Positions 1-12,373 of a DNA stretch of 64,000 nucleotides are shown piece after piece. The first letter of the stretch is position 1. Each line of letters begins with the position of its first letter. This stretch comes from Gnetum montanum. Lineage: Eukaryota; Streptophyta; Gnetopsida; Gnetales; Gnetaceae. The translations under genes were made by a program, and so were the position numbers. The stretch is taken from contig MNCI01008335.1 of the NCBI GenBank assembly GCA_015680685.1, positions 216,715 through 280,714 on the forward strand. The letters are read 5' to 3'. The notes beneath the pieces were generated by a model. That model saw only the letters and a program-made list of their open reading frames with translations, was not told the origin of the DNA and did not search any database.

Positions 1-1758
1 TCTTACAAAACAACATTAAAGCATTTTCCTAGTCATATGAAGATATGTCAAGCTTAGATCCATGTCTAGTCTATCATAACATCATACTAGATCCTAACAT
101 TAGACTAATTAAGTAAAACGTGTGCAAGATTAGAGCTAATTTGGTCTTGGCAGTTTGCAATGTGTTGGCGACCATTTGGGACGCGACCGCCAACGAGTGT
201 CCTCGAACAGGATTTAGGTGCCTGCTAGTCTTTGGCAACACCAAGCCCTAGATACCTCCAAATAAACTCAGTAGTTAATGTGAGTATGTGTGTGTGCTGT
301 TGCGGCATGCGGTTGTGTGAAATGTAACGATTGCGTTGTATGTAAACTACAAATGACTTACTTTAAAGAGATTCAGCCAACTTTGCCAAGTACTGTGAGT
401 TGTTGAGAGTTCCCATTTTATTCAATTGCCTAGTCTACACAGTCCTTATAATACCTACTTGTAACAAATAAAATTTTGCAAAAACATTTGAGCACAACTC
501 CGCAAATCTACTCCTAATTTTCCCTAGAGAAAGAGATAGTTCCACAAGAAAACTAGAAATAAAGCAAGATTCGATGCAAATAGACAGAAAAGAAAATAAA
601 GCAGATTTTTGTAGACCTCAAATATTTCAACAAGGTAAAATGACCCGAGTAAACACTTCACAATAAAGCTATCCCAAATTCAATATCTACGAATTGTTCA
701 AACTTCCAAGGCTCAAATAAGCAATTTCTTCAAGACAATTCTACTATGCTACCAAAAATTGCTGCGTAAACTACCACGTAAAAGACTTCATTTTGACTAG
801 ATAATAAATGTCAACGATTGCATTCAATAGAACCTTCGAAAGACTTGACAATTTCTAATTGAAATATCATGGAAATTCACTTTAAAGATAAAAAGAAGCT
901 ATTTTGGTCCCATCAAAATACCAAAGATTTTCTAAACCCTCTTGACTACTGAATTGTTCAATGGCATGACTACAAGCAGAGGCTCTCTTACGACAATCCC
1001 AATAGTAGTTCCTATATGTTGCACAATAAAAAAAATTACTACTAAAATACTCTTAAGGCTTTTAAACACAAGCACTTTTATGGCAAAATTTTTAACAGAA
1101 ATTTTCTATCGGGCAACAAGAACAATAAGAGCAATCTAAAAATCCCAAAATTACTTGCCAAGGATGATACTATCTAAACCACTAGCTAAACAATTTAAAA
1201 AAAATAAAAAATAAAAAACATAACTCACAGAACTATGACAAAGAGGCTGAAATCTTTCCTTTAGCAAGCCATCTTACAAGCAATCTTCTTTACAAATCTT
1301 CCAAGACCCCAAGTGTGATCTCAAAAGTGATGATGATATGAGACCCCAAGTGCTAGCTAGTAGCCTTCCCAAAGTATCTTCTCCAAAAGTGTGATGTATC
1401 AAGTGTCTTTCCAAAAGTCCTCCTCCTTCTTAACACCCCCCCTCCCTTGAAGCCTTTTTTATAGGGTTCAAAGGTGGTTACATATTCAAAAATATCTTAC
1501 CTAACTTCTCTCCCAAGTAACTTGTCCAACAAGTTAGGGAGTATTAACTTAGGAAGTTAGGAAGTTAGGAGATATATAAATATTTCTTTTGAAAAATAAT
1601 TCCAATAGTTCCATATAATTTTTTATAATTATAGCTCTAATAGCTTTTCATTTTTACTTGTTTAAAATTTTTAAGAATATTATTGAAGCCCTTAGTGATT
1701 TTATGAACAAGGTGATAATATAATATCTACCTTGGTATAAATGTTGATGGTACCTAAT
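1..1758. other. AT-rich DNA without a recognisable gene
   Basis: I see no protein of known family here on either strand. A TATA-like string (CCCTATAAAAAA on the minus strand, 1455-1464) followed on the minus strand by a long untranslated-looking stretch could be a promoter or LTR reading leftwards, but I found no LTR ends or partner copy. A short tandem of the 10-mer AGGAAGTTAG lies near 1550-1570. The first 360 bases are slightly richer in GC and carry no long open frame. Confidence 0.4.
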
Positions 1759-2013
1759 CTAAAATAATTTATATGCACTTGCACCCATATGAAAATGGCT
1801 GGAAAAATTTAAATCCAAAACATCAGGCTCGAATGTGAAGGCGCCAGGCCTGGAACTGCCATCGCATAGTTCCAAAATATCCCACCCTTGCCAAAAATCA
1901 TTATCAACCGCCACCGCGGAAGAAGGCTCTGCTGCTACATCCGGCATCGTTGCTATGTGATCTTCGGTTGCTGGAGGAGAAAGATCTGGAAAAAAAAATG
2001 ATGTATTGAACAT
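1759..2013 (-). CDS. Hypothetical 84-codon ORF, possible host-gene exon
   Basis: An 84-codon frame opens with MFNTSFFFPDL and is Pro/Ala/Ser/Asp-rich, with an acidic aromatic stretch (DNDFWQGWDILEL, about residues 38-50). It sits in a GC-richer island (about 1800-2480) that stands out from the AT-rich surroundings, and its codons look plausible for a plant gene. I recognise no domain, and no intron borders or homologous copy in the window support it. It may be the tail of a host gene, a pseudogene or chance. Confidence 0.2.
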   Translation of the reverse strand: MFNTSFFFPDLSPPATEDHIATMPDVAAEPSSAVAVDNDFWQGWDILELCDGSSRPGAFTFEPDVLDLNFSSHFHMGASAYKLF

Positions 2014-2966
2014 ATGGCCCTAGACATAGGGTTTCGGTTGCCTGGAACTATTTTGTTTTACCCCAAATTCACTTAGGGCTTCCTGCGTTTTTTTTGTTCC
2101 TACAAATCATCTTTCAAATTCCTTCCATTGATTGCAGAGTCAAGGGCAAACATATCATAGATCTGAGCATCAGTGAATAACGGCGTCTGGTGTGGTAGGT
2201 TAAGAACGGCCTTGCAACGGCCAGAAAAATCTTCACACAGTGCGCGCATTGCAGAACACAGTGAACATCGTTGAAGGCAGGCGGATCGGTTGCATTTTTA
2301 TGGAAAAAATTTTACAACTGAAACGGTTTCTGTCTTGAAAGCGGAAACGTCCATGCGAGTTCTTCCTCCACCACCTTTGAATCCACGTCCCTGCAAGGTT
2401 TTGTCACAACATGCCTAGTAGAGGTGCCGTTGATTTGGGGCCAAAGAGAACAGTTGGTTTTGCATCAAAAATAGAAGCCATTACAAGTCGATAAACCTTA
2501 GCACTTTCCTTCATAAACTACCAACGCGATTCCTTGTGAAAGAACGGGCATTCTTTTGGACTATTTTTCTGTCGGTTGCAAAAATTTCATTCATTTTTTT
2601 TAACGCGTACAGTGGCTGAAACTGTTCTTTACCGTAAAAACATTATTCAAATCTTGCAATGGTGACTTCCATAAGGTTGATTTTAATTTCTCATTGATGC
2701 ATTTATGAACGGGGTCAGCTCTTTTTAATCGATAAAGCTTTTCAACTCTTTTTCAACCTTCCCTTCACACAGGAGCATGATAAATTTTCCTTCCTTGGTA
2801 CCATTATTTGAAGGTGAAAACACTATATCTTCATTCAACAAATTTCCACATGAAACCTCTGGTATTAAAATATCAATAGAGCACAACCATCATATATATA
2901 TATTTTTGAATATCTTCTATGGATTATTCATATTTTATCACCTTTGTTGTTCCATGAAATGGCTAA
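2014..2966. other. GC-richer island and upstream edge of the Tat-type relic
   Basis: No frame here can be tied to a family. Positions 2030-2480 continue the GC-richer island around the small minus-strand ORF. From about 2777 the plus strand has a 67-codon open frame running into the reverse transcriptase relic; it probably belongs to the protease-RT spacer of that element but carries no motif I can name. Confidence 0.3.
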
Positions 2967-3720
2967 ATGTGCCAACATAATGAAATCTCAAAATTCTACC
3001 AAGTATGTTTCATTAGGGCTATTGATTATGCAAAGTGGGTATCCAATATAGTGGTAGTCCCTAAGAAAAATGGAAGTATCTGTATTTGCATTTATTTTTT
3101 AGATCTAAATAAAGCCACCACCAATGACAACTTTCCTTTGCCTAGTATTGATAAACTTATTAATACTACAGTTAGACATGCCTTGTTGTCCTTTATGGAT
3201 GGATTCTTGGGATATAACCAAATTAGGATCAACCCAAAACACCAGCTTAGCATAACCTTTATGATCCCATGGGGTACTTTTTATTATACCATGATGCCCT
3301 TTGGCCTTAAGAACACTGGAGCAACATACCAGAGAGTCATGACCTATATCTTCAACAATTACATATTAGGTTTTCTTAATGATTACATAGATGGCATAGC
3401 TATGAATTCTAAGATAGTTTATGACCATGCTAATTATGTAGATCTTGTGCTTAAATGATGCCTCAAATACTAGCTTATGCTCAATCCCAAGAAGTGTGTC
3501 TTCAATGTTAAGACTGGTAAGATGCTTGGCTTTGTAGTCTCTAAGGTAGGGATACACGTAGATCCTGATAAGATTAAGGCCATATCCAAATTGAAGGAAC
3601 CTACCAACCTCAAAGAGCTTGGGGAATTACAAGGTAGACTATAGTTTATTCGTAGGTTTATCACTAGGCTTACAGATAAGTTACAATCCTTGCACCACTT
3701 TCTTTAGAAAGGACTTCATT
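2967..3720 (+). pseudogene. Reverse transcriptase domain, Tat-type (broken)
   Basis: Open for 163 codons, then broken by a stop; the homologous frame continues in pieces to about 3720. Visible RT motifs are WVSNIVVVPKKNG, LDLNKATTNDNFPLP, the SFMDGFLGYNQI block, and PWGTFYYTMMPFGLKN followed by ATYQRVM. The catalytic Y-x-D-D motif has become Y-I-D-G (in NDYIDGIAM), so the second catalytic aspartate is lost. The enzyme would copy element RNA into DNA in the cytoplasmic particle; this copy cannot. Many stops are TAG or TGA where Gln or Trp would be expected, as in old methylated DNA. Confidence 0.85.
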
Positions 3721-3779
3721 ATGAGTGGACAGCTCAATTTTAAGAATCCTTTGAAAATCTTAAGCAAGAGTTGACACAA

Positions 3780-4720
3780 TTTTCGATAGTGTATTCTCCA
3801 TAAGAAGGTAAATCATTTTACATTTATATTACCATCTCTAATATATCCATTTCCTCTCTACTCTATTAGAAATATGATGATGAAGCAAAAATTCTTGTAT
3901 ACTACCATAGCCATGCATTAGTAGCCCATGAGGCCTGATACACTGAAGTGGAGAAGCATTGCCTAACACTAGTCTTCTCTTTGAAGAAATGGAGACAATA
4001 CCTCTCTAGAAGCCAAGTCAACATAATTTGCAAGGACAACATACTTAGAGCCATAATGACCAACATCTATGAAAGTAGCCATATAGCTTGATGGAAAGCC
4101 ATAACCATGGATTTCAACCTCCATTACATCTCTTAGTCCTCAAAAAAAAGTCAAGCTATAGTTGTACAACTCATATTTTTGCCTATTGATGACCAAGAAA
4201 TCATAGACCTTGAGTTCCCTGATGAACACATTAATAGAGTTAGCCTAGTGCTTGAGGGTTATGAGGCAATCATGAACTTCGATGGAGCTTCAACCACCCA
4301 TGGGGCTAGTGCTACTGCCATCATAATATTTTCATCTAGTGAAATCCAACACTTTTCCTATCGTTTTTGATTCCCATGTACCAACAACATAGTAGAATAT
4401 GAGGATTTAATAAGAGGGATGATGGTAGCTTGTGACCTAGGAATTAGATGGCTAGCCATCAAAGGCAATTCACAACTCATGGTTAACCAAGTGACCAAAT
4501 TCTATGCATGCAAAGCTAAGCATTTACAACCTTACTATGACCTAGGTAAGCAATTATTACAACAATTCATAAACATTGATATCCAACACATACCTTAGAA
4601 TGAAAACACCATAGCTAATGCAATTGCAACATTAGTCCTTAATGTGACACTAGATGTGTTTAGCAAGTTATCCACCTTAACTGTGAACTGCGCTACTCCC
4701 ATCACATAGAGCATTAAGGA
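3780..4720 (+). pseudogene. Tandem RNase H domains of a Tat-type element (broken)
   Basis: The first RNase H is seen at about 3820-4090 as the series KYDDEAK, YYHSHAL, YTEVEKHCL and LKKWRQYL, the usual order of the gypsy RNase H. After a short connector (MPIDDQEIIDLEF, from 4179) comes a second RNase H with NFDGASTTHGASA at about 4277, then VEYEDLIRGMMVA and IKGNSQLMVNQV. The DGAS and GNSQL motifs are those of the additional archaeal-type RNase H known from Tat elements, where it probably takes over removal of the RNA strand and primers. Several internal stops break both domains. Confidence 0.75.
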
Positions 4721-4845
4721 TACCTTTATGGCCATCATTCATATTGCTCCTTCTGAGAAGTGGTATGACTATCAAATTTTACCTTATGCATGATGAATCC
4801 TCATAGGGCTTGACTACTTCTCAAAAGGATGTCATATGCAAGTAA

Positions 4846-5950
4846 TTGAAGCAGTCTGTCATTATAGATGATAATATGTTATGTCAATGGTCCTATGATG
4901 GCATACTCCTAAAGTGCTTAGGCAAAATCAAAGCCAAAATAGTCCTAGAGAAGGTTCACAAGAATGTTTGTGGTGGACATATAGGACTTAGATTCATGAC
5001 CACTAAGATTAGGCGATTAGGCTACTATTGGCCCCATATGAAAAATGACTACCTACAAAAGGTTAAGCGATGCAACACATGCCAACAATATAGCAACTTG
5101 ATGTTGTATCACTAACTAAGTTGCATACAACCTAGATAACATGGTCATTTCAATGATGGGGGTTAGATATCATTGGAGGCATATAGCTTCATCATCACTA
5201 CAACCGAATACTTTACCAAGTGGGTTGAGGCTATTCCCCTAAGGAATACCACATCTGAACAAGTTTGCAAATTTATCCTAGATAACATTGTAGCTTGTTT
5301 TGGCATACCCATGACCATAGTTATAGACAATGGACCTCAATTTAGCAATGAAGAAACCAAGGCGTTTTGTCACAACCTAAGCATTAAGCATTCTTTCTTT
5401 TCACCTTACTACCCTCAAGCCAATGGATAAGTATAAGCAAGTAACAAGGCCATCATCAACTTGCTCAAGAAAATGCTCAATAATAGCAAGCAAAAGTGGC
5501 ATGAGTGGCTTATTCATGCACTATGCGCATATAGAACAACCTATCACACAACAATCGACATGATCCCTTATAGCCTCATTTATGATTCTAAAGTTGTTTT
5601 ACCTCTTAAATTGTAGGGACCATTACTCTAGGTGGCCTTGATTAACTTCATCAATGATGAGTAGAGCAAGGAATTACAAATAACAGCACTAGATTCAATG
5701 AAGCAACGTATGCAAGCACTTGCTCACATATATCATTATCAAGAGAGGTAGATGCAACAACATTACCATAACCTACTCATGCATAATATCAAGGAGGGGA
5801 AACTTGTCCTCAAGGCCATCTTTGAGCATGCAAAAAAATCATCAACCAACTAGGAAGGGCCCTTCATTATCACCAGGGCCTATGGAAATGAAGCATTTAG
5901 AATAACTAACATGGATGGGAATGAGTTGGCCAATTCAATCAATCATTCCT
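4846..5950 (+). pseudogene. Integrase, Tat-type (broken)
   Basis: The zinc-binding N-terminus is visible as CGGHIGLRFMTTKIRR, YYWPHMKND and CNTCQQ (about 4960-5090). The core follows: W-G-L-D-I-I-G holds the first catalytic Asp (near 5167), then YFTKWVEAIPLRN, then IDNGPQFSNEE with the second Asp, then PYYPQANG. In the catalytic Glu block, both the Gln and the Glu codons have become TAA, so the D,D,E triad is destroyed. The C-terminal part (LIHALCAYRTTYHTT, about 5510-5560) is still readable. The family integrates element cDNA into nuclear DNA; this copy is dead. Confidence 0.85.
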
Positions 5951-6029
5951 ATCTGAAGCCATACTACATGTAGCTGATAGATTGTCAATAAATAAGCTTA
6001 CTTTCAATAGTCCACTATGACCTTAAACT

Positions 6030-6105
6030 AGCAACACGGTATACCAGGGCCTTAAACTAGTACCATGGCCCACCATAGCCTTAAACTAGCAACATTGGTG
6101 ATCCA
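6030..6105. repeat. Three-copy c.35-bp tandem repeat
   Basis: The string CCTTAAACTAG occurs three times, each followed by a variable GG/CC-rich piece. It lies just after integrase, where Tat elements often carry tandem repeats. Confidence 0.6.
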
Positions 6106-6612
6106 GATAGCTTGATTCTCATGTGACCTTCATGCATTATAACGTTATGATATGCAATTATGTTTTGTATTCTTTGTCAATGCCTCTTGGGTCAATCCTC
6201 CAGACACCAACAAAGAGGGGCCATTAAAACACCACAAAATTTTGCATGTTATAACCAATCTTTGTCATGTAGCTTTCACCCCATGAAACCTAAGGCAAAA
6301 CTTCATTGTAAATGTGAAAATTATAATCCAAAATGGGAAATTTAATATACTTTATACTTTTGGGATTGAAAAATATTCCATAAGTGGTCAAAGCCACATT
6401 CCCCAAGTGAAAAAAAGTCACCTAGTATCTATATTTGGGCTTGGGGGGTCAAAATGCCTTTTTGAATGCCAAAATAGATAGTTTGATGGGTTTTATGGGG
6501 GGTAAATGTTTTTCTATGCTAAAAACACATCGTGAATAGATCTCACCTACCCCCAGCATGGAAGGGTGAGGGATTTGATAACTTTCTTCCCTTCAATGTG
6601 AATACCAAAGAC

Positions 6613-6830
6613 ACATTTTGGAAACTTTCCCCTCAAACTGGAAAGTTTTCCCCAACTTGAAAACTTCGCACCCCTTCCCTTTGCCCCCACAACCTAGAAA
6701 TTTTTTTCCCCCAGTGTGAAAAGTTTTCCCTAGCTTAGAAACTTTTACCTCAGCCTGAAAAGTTTTCCCCTAGCCTAGAAACTTTTCCCCCAACCTAGAA
6801 ATTTTTTCCCTAGTGTGGAAAATTCAAACC
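6613..6830. repeat. Degenerate c.20-bp tandem repeat
   Basis: About ten imperfect copies of a unit like CCTAGAAACTTTTCCCCCA, alternating GAAACTTTTCCC and GAAAAGTTTTCCC. It lies upstream of the TATA box of the putative Tat-type LTR, so it may be part of U3. Confidence 0.65.
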
Positions 6831-8023
6831 CACAGCATGCAAGTCACAAGAAGTAAAATTCATCGAATTATGCACTTCAACGTTGACCAACCACTTCAAC
6901 AAGCATGGTGAAGAGCTCAACGTGAAAGATTCATCTGCAACATGTAAAGGGTACCCTAGTTACTATTTTTAGTAAATGGAATGGCCATGGGGGGAAGCAC
7001 TTACTTATTTTAGTAACCCCTCAAATTTGGGCATCCATTTCACCTAAATTTGGCAGTCAATTTGTAGCAAAATTACCTCAAATTTGCATCCCATTTTGTA
7101 GCCAATTTGCAACCCAATCAAAGCCAATCTGTAGTACCATTCATGGCCCAAACATCCTATAAAAGCCAAACTCTAACACCATTTACAAGTTCCACGTTTT
7201 TTGACAAGGTCCAATTCCATACATTTTTCATAGGTTCAACAATTTTTTGACAACTTTAGCAACTTTTGGCCATACATGAAATTTTGGTTCCACACTTTTG
7301 GACAGGTTGCAAAGGGGACACAATTTACAAGTTTAATAATTTTGGCACACAAGCACTTTGGAGCAAAAAAATATTGCACACAACTCCATGCCCAGGGCAT
7401 TTTTAAGCACTTAAGAGGTCTTGTAAGTTTCCATACTTGCAGTCTCTTGAACCCCAATGTGGAAGCATTAAGAACTTGAGATGTGGTGAATTTTGGAGTT
7501 AACACTACACTTTTGGAATTTCAAACCCAATGTGGAGCAATTTGGCATCCAAATATTCCACCTTTCTGACATTCCAATAGCAACCAAATTAGCAAATCCA
7601 AGGTTGTAGCAGCAAAGGAGGGTTCTATAGCATTTAGAGTGGCCTGGCATCTAGATCATGAAGCAGATCACCTTAGCTTCAATGGGCTTTAAACTCTTGT
7701 ATAAGTGGATCCCCTTATTACTCATCTAGCCATCCTTTTTTGTACACATTTCTCTAACTTATTCTTAATTCTCTTTTCAATAAAGTTTTGAGTTTTGATT
7801 TTTGTGTTTAATAGAATTAGATTTATTATTTGTGCATTATTTGGATCTATTTATTTTTTCATGTTTTACATCTACCAAGTCCCTAGTTGATCTACTAAAC
7901 TAGCCAAGGCTCCCCAAATCCCATTTTTATCATGAAGGCCCTAAGGGTTCAGGGTTGAGGAATTACCTACGTCAAGGATCCTTAGTTCCTATTCCACAAA
8001 TCGAGGTTTTTAATTGCAACAAT

Positions 8024-9772
8024 AGATTTCACACCCACCATCATCATCTAATTCTAACTCCACAACCTCTTCTGCTATAGAAGCTTTGCCCTTACCCTTC
8101 TAATAAGCACGTTCAACTTCCTTTCTTCTCCTACAATCACAATCACTACCCTACTCTTTGGATTCCTCTATAAATTTTAGAGCAATTTAGAATTTTTCAT
8201 CCAAAGATTCTCACATCTTATATGGCTAAAATTTTGAAAACAGACTTTTGAGTCAGCAAGGTTTTTTTCTACACCACTTCATCAAGTGATGCCTCCTCCT
8301 CATTGTCACAACAATTGAACCTTCCTTTTTTTGATGGAAGGGTCCCAATTATATACCTTAGTACTTTCTTATTTCCTCAATTCACCTTTTTCTTTTGTAA
8401 CCTACTCAATTAACCTTTAAATCTGATGGATCTGATGGGCTCTAGGTTTTGATAGTCTCCCTTGGGCATAGGCCCCAAGAGTTCTTCTTGTTTCTAATTG
8501 GATCCCATCTATGATATGGCAAAGCTACTCTCGTTTAGAATAACCATGGCCATGACATCTATGCAAAAGAGAGTAATACCTATCCATGGCCACGTCAAAG
8601 GGTTCATGTGTTTCTTGAAGCTAGCCTTGGATTTTCTTTCTCAAATTGGACACTTTGGAGTACATATAATATTTATCATTGAACAGCTTAAGCATCATAT
8701 TCCATCTACAAATTGATTCCAAGGAGAGGTACCAACTTTCGGCTTCTTTTGTCAGTGTCCTAGCAATAACTTAAGTTTTTGCCAATCATTTTTGATGTTC
8801 TACAAGGCACAAGCATCATGAAAGGCTTGAAGATGGGTCTATGGATCTGAGTTATATCCCCCTCAAATCTGGAGATATTGTTCATATCCAACCTCTTAAT
8901 TATGCTATCTTTCACATGCCTAGTTGGAACTTTGACTACCTCTACAATGTTTAACATGTTTCAAGTTGTCAGTAAAGGTTCTTTATCAACATGATTTTGA
9001 TGATGCCTATGATGTCCTTTGCTATCCCTTCATTCATGGTAGGGCCTACAATCATTATCTTTCCATCATTTACCTTCATCATGGTTTCATTTTCTACAAT
9101 ATTGATCAGATTCAGAGAAGGAAGAAGAAGATGTAGATGAAGAGGATAAAGAGGAAGGAGGACTACCACCACCATGATGTCTTCCACCTTCTCTCTACTT
9201 TTCATAGCCATAATCATCAGGTTTATCATCATCATGATGATTTTCCAAGCCCCTGCCTTGACTCCCACTCTTGGAGCCACTCTTTCTTAAACCAAGATTG
9301 TTAATGGTGAACTTTAAATTCAAGTTCAAGCCCCCTTCACTAGAGTCAAGAGGTGGAGAATCTTCATGTTGAGAATCCCTAGAGGAAGAATCCTCATTAT
9401 GTATTTAGTTCAAATGGAACAAGGGTTTAGTAAACCATTCCTCCTTTGTAGCTTCATGACACTTCTCCTAATGCTGATCTTTTTTACATTGTGTTTAGTG
9501 GGATGGTAGTCCCAATAGTAATGGTCTTGCACAACATATTATTTATGAAGATCTTGGATGTCCAACCTCTTAAGAGTTTGGAGCAACATCCCAAGAACAG
9601 ATTAGCTGAGCAGCAACACAATGTTTTGCTCCATTTCTCTCCACCTTAGCTGTTCATCCTTATGTAGGATGAAGGTGAAATCGGGTACAAACTCATTTGG
9701 ATGAGTCTATACCACTTTGAATTCTTAGGTCATTAGCAGTTTTGATTCATCATGCCTATGAGTAGAAGACAT
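8024..9772 (-). pseudogene. gag of element 0 (broken)
   Basis: Begins at an ATG (9770-9772) giving MSSTHRHDESK, matching the MSSSH-like start of the other family members. Then come the conserved N-terminal block (THPNEFVPDFTFILHKDE), a low-complexity middle, and the block open at 8760-8957 with VKVPTRHVKDSIIKRLDM and NNISRFEG. The truncated end reaches the zinc-knuckle region at about 8030-8100. Structural protein of the virus-like particle; frameshifts and stops throughout. Recognised by comparison with the same blocks in elements 2 and 4 rather than from a full-length frame. Confidence 0.7.
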
Positions 9773-9834
9773 TTTGGATTAGAAGAAAAATTTAGTGTGC
9801 TTTTAATTATGATTATTATTTTTTATTTTTCAAA

Positions 9835-10703
9835 TGATTGAGTGGTGAGTAGACCCTACGTCCAACCATATGAATCACTAAGCATTCACACATGATCCAA
9901 TCAAATTTCATGGACTTATAGCCTTCTAAGTACACTGGTCTCTAGGAAGTAAAACTAATTGTTGCAATCATTTTCTTCCCACTTACACTTGTGAAATGCA
10001 AAGGTATGATTAAGTGAAACTGAGGCATATGATTTTTATCATATTTTGTGTTTTATGTTCTAAGTTACCTAAGAATAAAGAATGATAAATAAAGTAATTT
10101 AATTGCTAATTTAACCTAACTAGTTGACATTTAACGAACCCCTAACATAAGCATCCATTCCCACTTGATGTACACATCTTGAACTTGTTTAACGCTATTA
10201 GGTTACCAAATGTTAAGCATTACTAGGATTACCAAGCACCAAGCATATGCTCAAAATGGTCATACTTATGTGCTTAATTAATCGTTATTTAATTTAGCAT
10301 AGTTTAGCTTAATTACATAAAACATTAAACAAAACTACTTAAAATATGAATTGCATAAAAGAAATAATTAATCTATTTTAAAGTACTACAAGATTTATCA
10401 AAAATCTCATCTTTATTACTACACACAATGTCGTGCTCAGGTACAATAGTGCTCGAATAAAGAACCATACACTCTTTGACTTCTACTATGGACACTTAGA
10501 AACTATTCTAACTTTAAAATGGAAAAACTACTAGAGCTTTGCTACAACTATGATACTTATGCCATAAATGCACCTAGTAAACACATATTTATAAGTAAAA
10601 CAAGAAGCCCCATCAATGGGTTAGACCCTACGTCGACTAGATCCTATCGATAGGGTTCCATCGACGACATCCTGTCGACATGACCAACCACAATGTTTCA
10701 TCA
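9835..10703 (-). repeat. 5' LTR of element 0
   Basis: About 869 bp, starting (plus strand) TGATTGAGTGG and ending TTTCATCA. It shares the internal order of the other LTRs: Athila-family end, R region with AATAAAG-like signals, TATTTATAAG box near 10590, and a short U3. Here U3 holds palindromes built on GTCGAC and CCTATCGATAGG instead of GATATC. Confidence 0.7.
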
Positions 10704-11245
10704 AAATGCATGATAAATAAATAAAAATTTTAAGAGAATGTATACTACAATACTAATTTTGTACAAACTAGATTTGAGTTTCTATAAATAATTAAGATTT
10801 ATAATAAAGTATTAGAATTTTTAAGATGAAATTTAGGAGATAAAGATAGGATAGAGGAACCAATAGCAAGCTAAAGTTACTTTGAAAGTAAGATTTCCTT
10901 GTTCCTCATCCATAAGTTCTATATGATTTGAGCATTATTTTTGTTAATTGCCCAAATGATATGGAATGTAATAGTCTTGTTCATTGTCCAATGATCATGT
11001 TTGGATGTAGATTCTTGCAACCAATCTATAGAGATATAAATAATATATATATAGGCTAGTAAATATCTATAATTTGGTGAAGAGGATCTCATAAAAACCT
11101 AGTTGAATTAACTCACTATTTGACCAAATTTAATGTATTTTATAATAATTTTGGTTAGATCTCTATGATGAGAAGGTTAATTAATTTCATGTTTGGTAAT
11201 CAGAATATATTTCTGAATTTTCTTATTGTTATTTTTCATGCATGC
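10704..11245. other. AT-rich spacer between elements 0 and 1
   Basis: No gene or repeat seen. The last five bases (CATGC, 11241-11245) are the left target-site duplication of element 1. Confidence 0.5.
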
Positions 11246-12236
11246 TGATGAGTGGCGATATACCCCTACACTCAACCATACGAATACGAGCATAGCACAC
11301 GTGATCCAGTCAAACTCCGTAGACTAAGTGCCTACACGCCCCATGGAACACTTAGGGTTAATCATTCGTTGTCTTCCTAGACTTACTTGTAATTGTCACG
11401 GTGTATGGTTAAGTAAGTCCGAGGTATATGATTTTTATAGCTTTTTATGTTTTATGTCTCCTATGCTATTGAGGTGAAGAGTTGAGAAACTAATTACTAA
11501 CTCTAACTAATGAACTAAGTCTAAATTACCTAGCGTCAGCATCTGTTCCCACTTACCGTACACACCCTGAACCGATGCAACCATGGCTACCAAACGCTAA
11601 TCGTTGCTAGGATCACCATGCGTAACGCACATGCTTGAAGTGGTCGTACTGAGGCACTTAACTAGGAGGAAAGGGTTGAGAGAATCTAATCTAGCCTAAG
11701 TGCGATGACCATACATTCCTTGATTATCCGTACACATCCTTAAATGCTCGTAATCAAGTCATCCTCATTCTGCGTTGTGATGAGCATCCGTTCCTTGATT
11801 ATCCGTACACATCCTTAAATGCCCGTAATCAAGTCATACTCATTCCACATTACTAGGAGATAAGGGTTGAGAGAGAAAGCAATAAATAACATTAAATAAA
11901 ATCCTATCCCATGCACTACAAGGTTTATCTAGGAAGTTCTTCTTTATTGCCATACACAACTTGTGTTTAGATACAATGCTGCTCGAATAAAGATCCATTC
12001 ACTTTAGGACTTCTACTGCAAGCACATGGAAAATATTCTATCTCTAGAGTGATTAATCTGCCAGAGTTTTCATACTTTTAGCCTAGGATGAGAAAACAAG
12101 GGAGAGCCACCTCTTATTTATAGATATGATGACGCACCGTGATATCATGTACATGATATCACATGGGATGCGATATCACGGTGGCCACGATATCATGTAC
12201 ACGATATCACAGCCCATGCGATATCGCGTCTCATCA
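11246..12236 (-). repeat. 3' LTR of element 1
   Basis: Plus-strand ends TGATGAGTGG and CTCATCA. Contains the TATA box (TATAAATAA on the minus strand, 12114-12122) and a U3 of only about 114 bp made of GATATC palindromes. It also has an internal duplication of about 75 bp (CCTTGATTATCCG at 11718 and again at 11793) with the same GTAATCAAGTC string in both copies. Confidence 0.92.
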
Positions 12237-12373
12237 TACCCCCATGACTAAATGAAGACTCGTCCTCGAGTTCCTTACAAAACATTGGGAAGGTATGGAA
12301 TTATTGCGGTGAATGGAACTAATGGGATGACATGTGAACGGATCATCATTACAAGACTTGACAAAACTGGTGT

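Larger units (their letters stand above)
2967..8022 (+). mobile_element. Tat-type Ty3/gypsy relic: pol plus 3' tail
   Basis: Plus-strand pol relic in the order RT, RNase H, second RNase H, integrase, followed by about 2 kb that looks like 3' untranslated region and LTR. A second RNase H between RT/RNase H and integrase is the known hallmark of the Tat lineage (Tat, Ogre, Retand types). gag and protease are not recognisable upstream. The right edge is inferred: at about 8022 the sequence changes abruptly into minus-strand Athila-like gag (element 0), so this element probably inserted into, or truncated, that gag. No second LTR copy was found in the window, so LTR borders and target duplication are unknown. 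Confidence 0.7.
5960..8022 (+). other. 3' tail and probable LTR of the Tat-type element
   Basis: No gene. A TATAAAAG box (7158-7165) and an AATAAAG signal (7779-7785) lie 620 bp apart in the same orientation as the upstream pol, as expected for the promoter and polyadenylation signal of a 3' LTR. Start and end of the LTR cannot be set without a second copy. The stretch also holds two simple tandem repeats (6030-6105 and 6613-6830). Confidence 0.45.
8023..10703 (-). mobile_element. Element 0: truncated Athila-like element (gag + 5' LTR)
   Basis: Minus-strand remnant with a 5' LTR at 9835-10703 and gag running leftwards to about 8024, where the Tat-type element begins. Protease and pol are absent. 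The LTR and gag resemble those of elements 1-6 but are more decayed, with CpG sites largely gone, so this is one of the older copies. The primer-binding site expected just left of 9835 is not readable. Confidence 0.7.

Noticed and set aside
1759-2013. Known transcription factor
   Set aside because: The acidic aromatic stretch is suggestive, but no DNA-binding domain is present, so no family was assigned.
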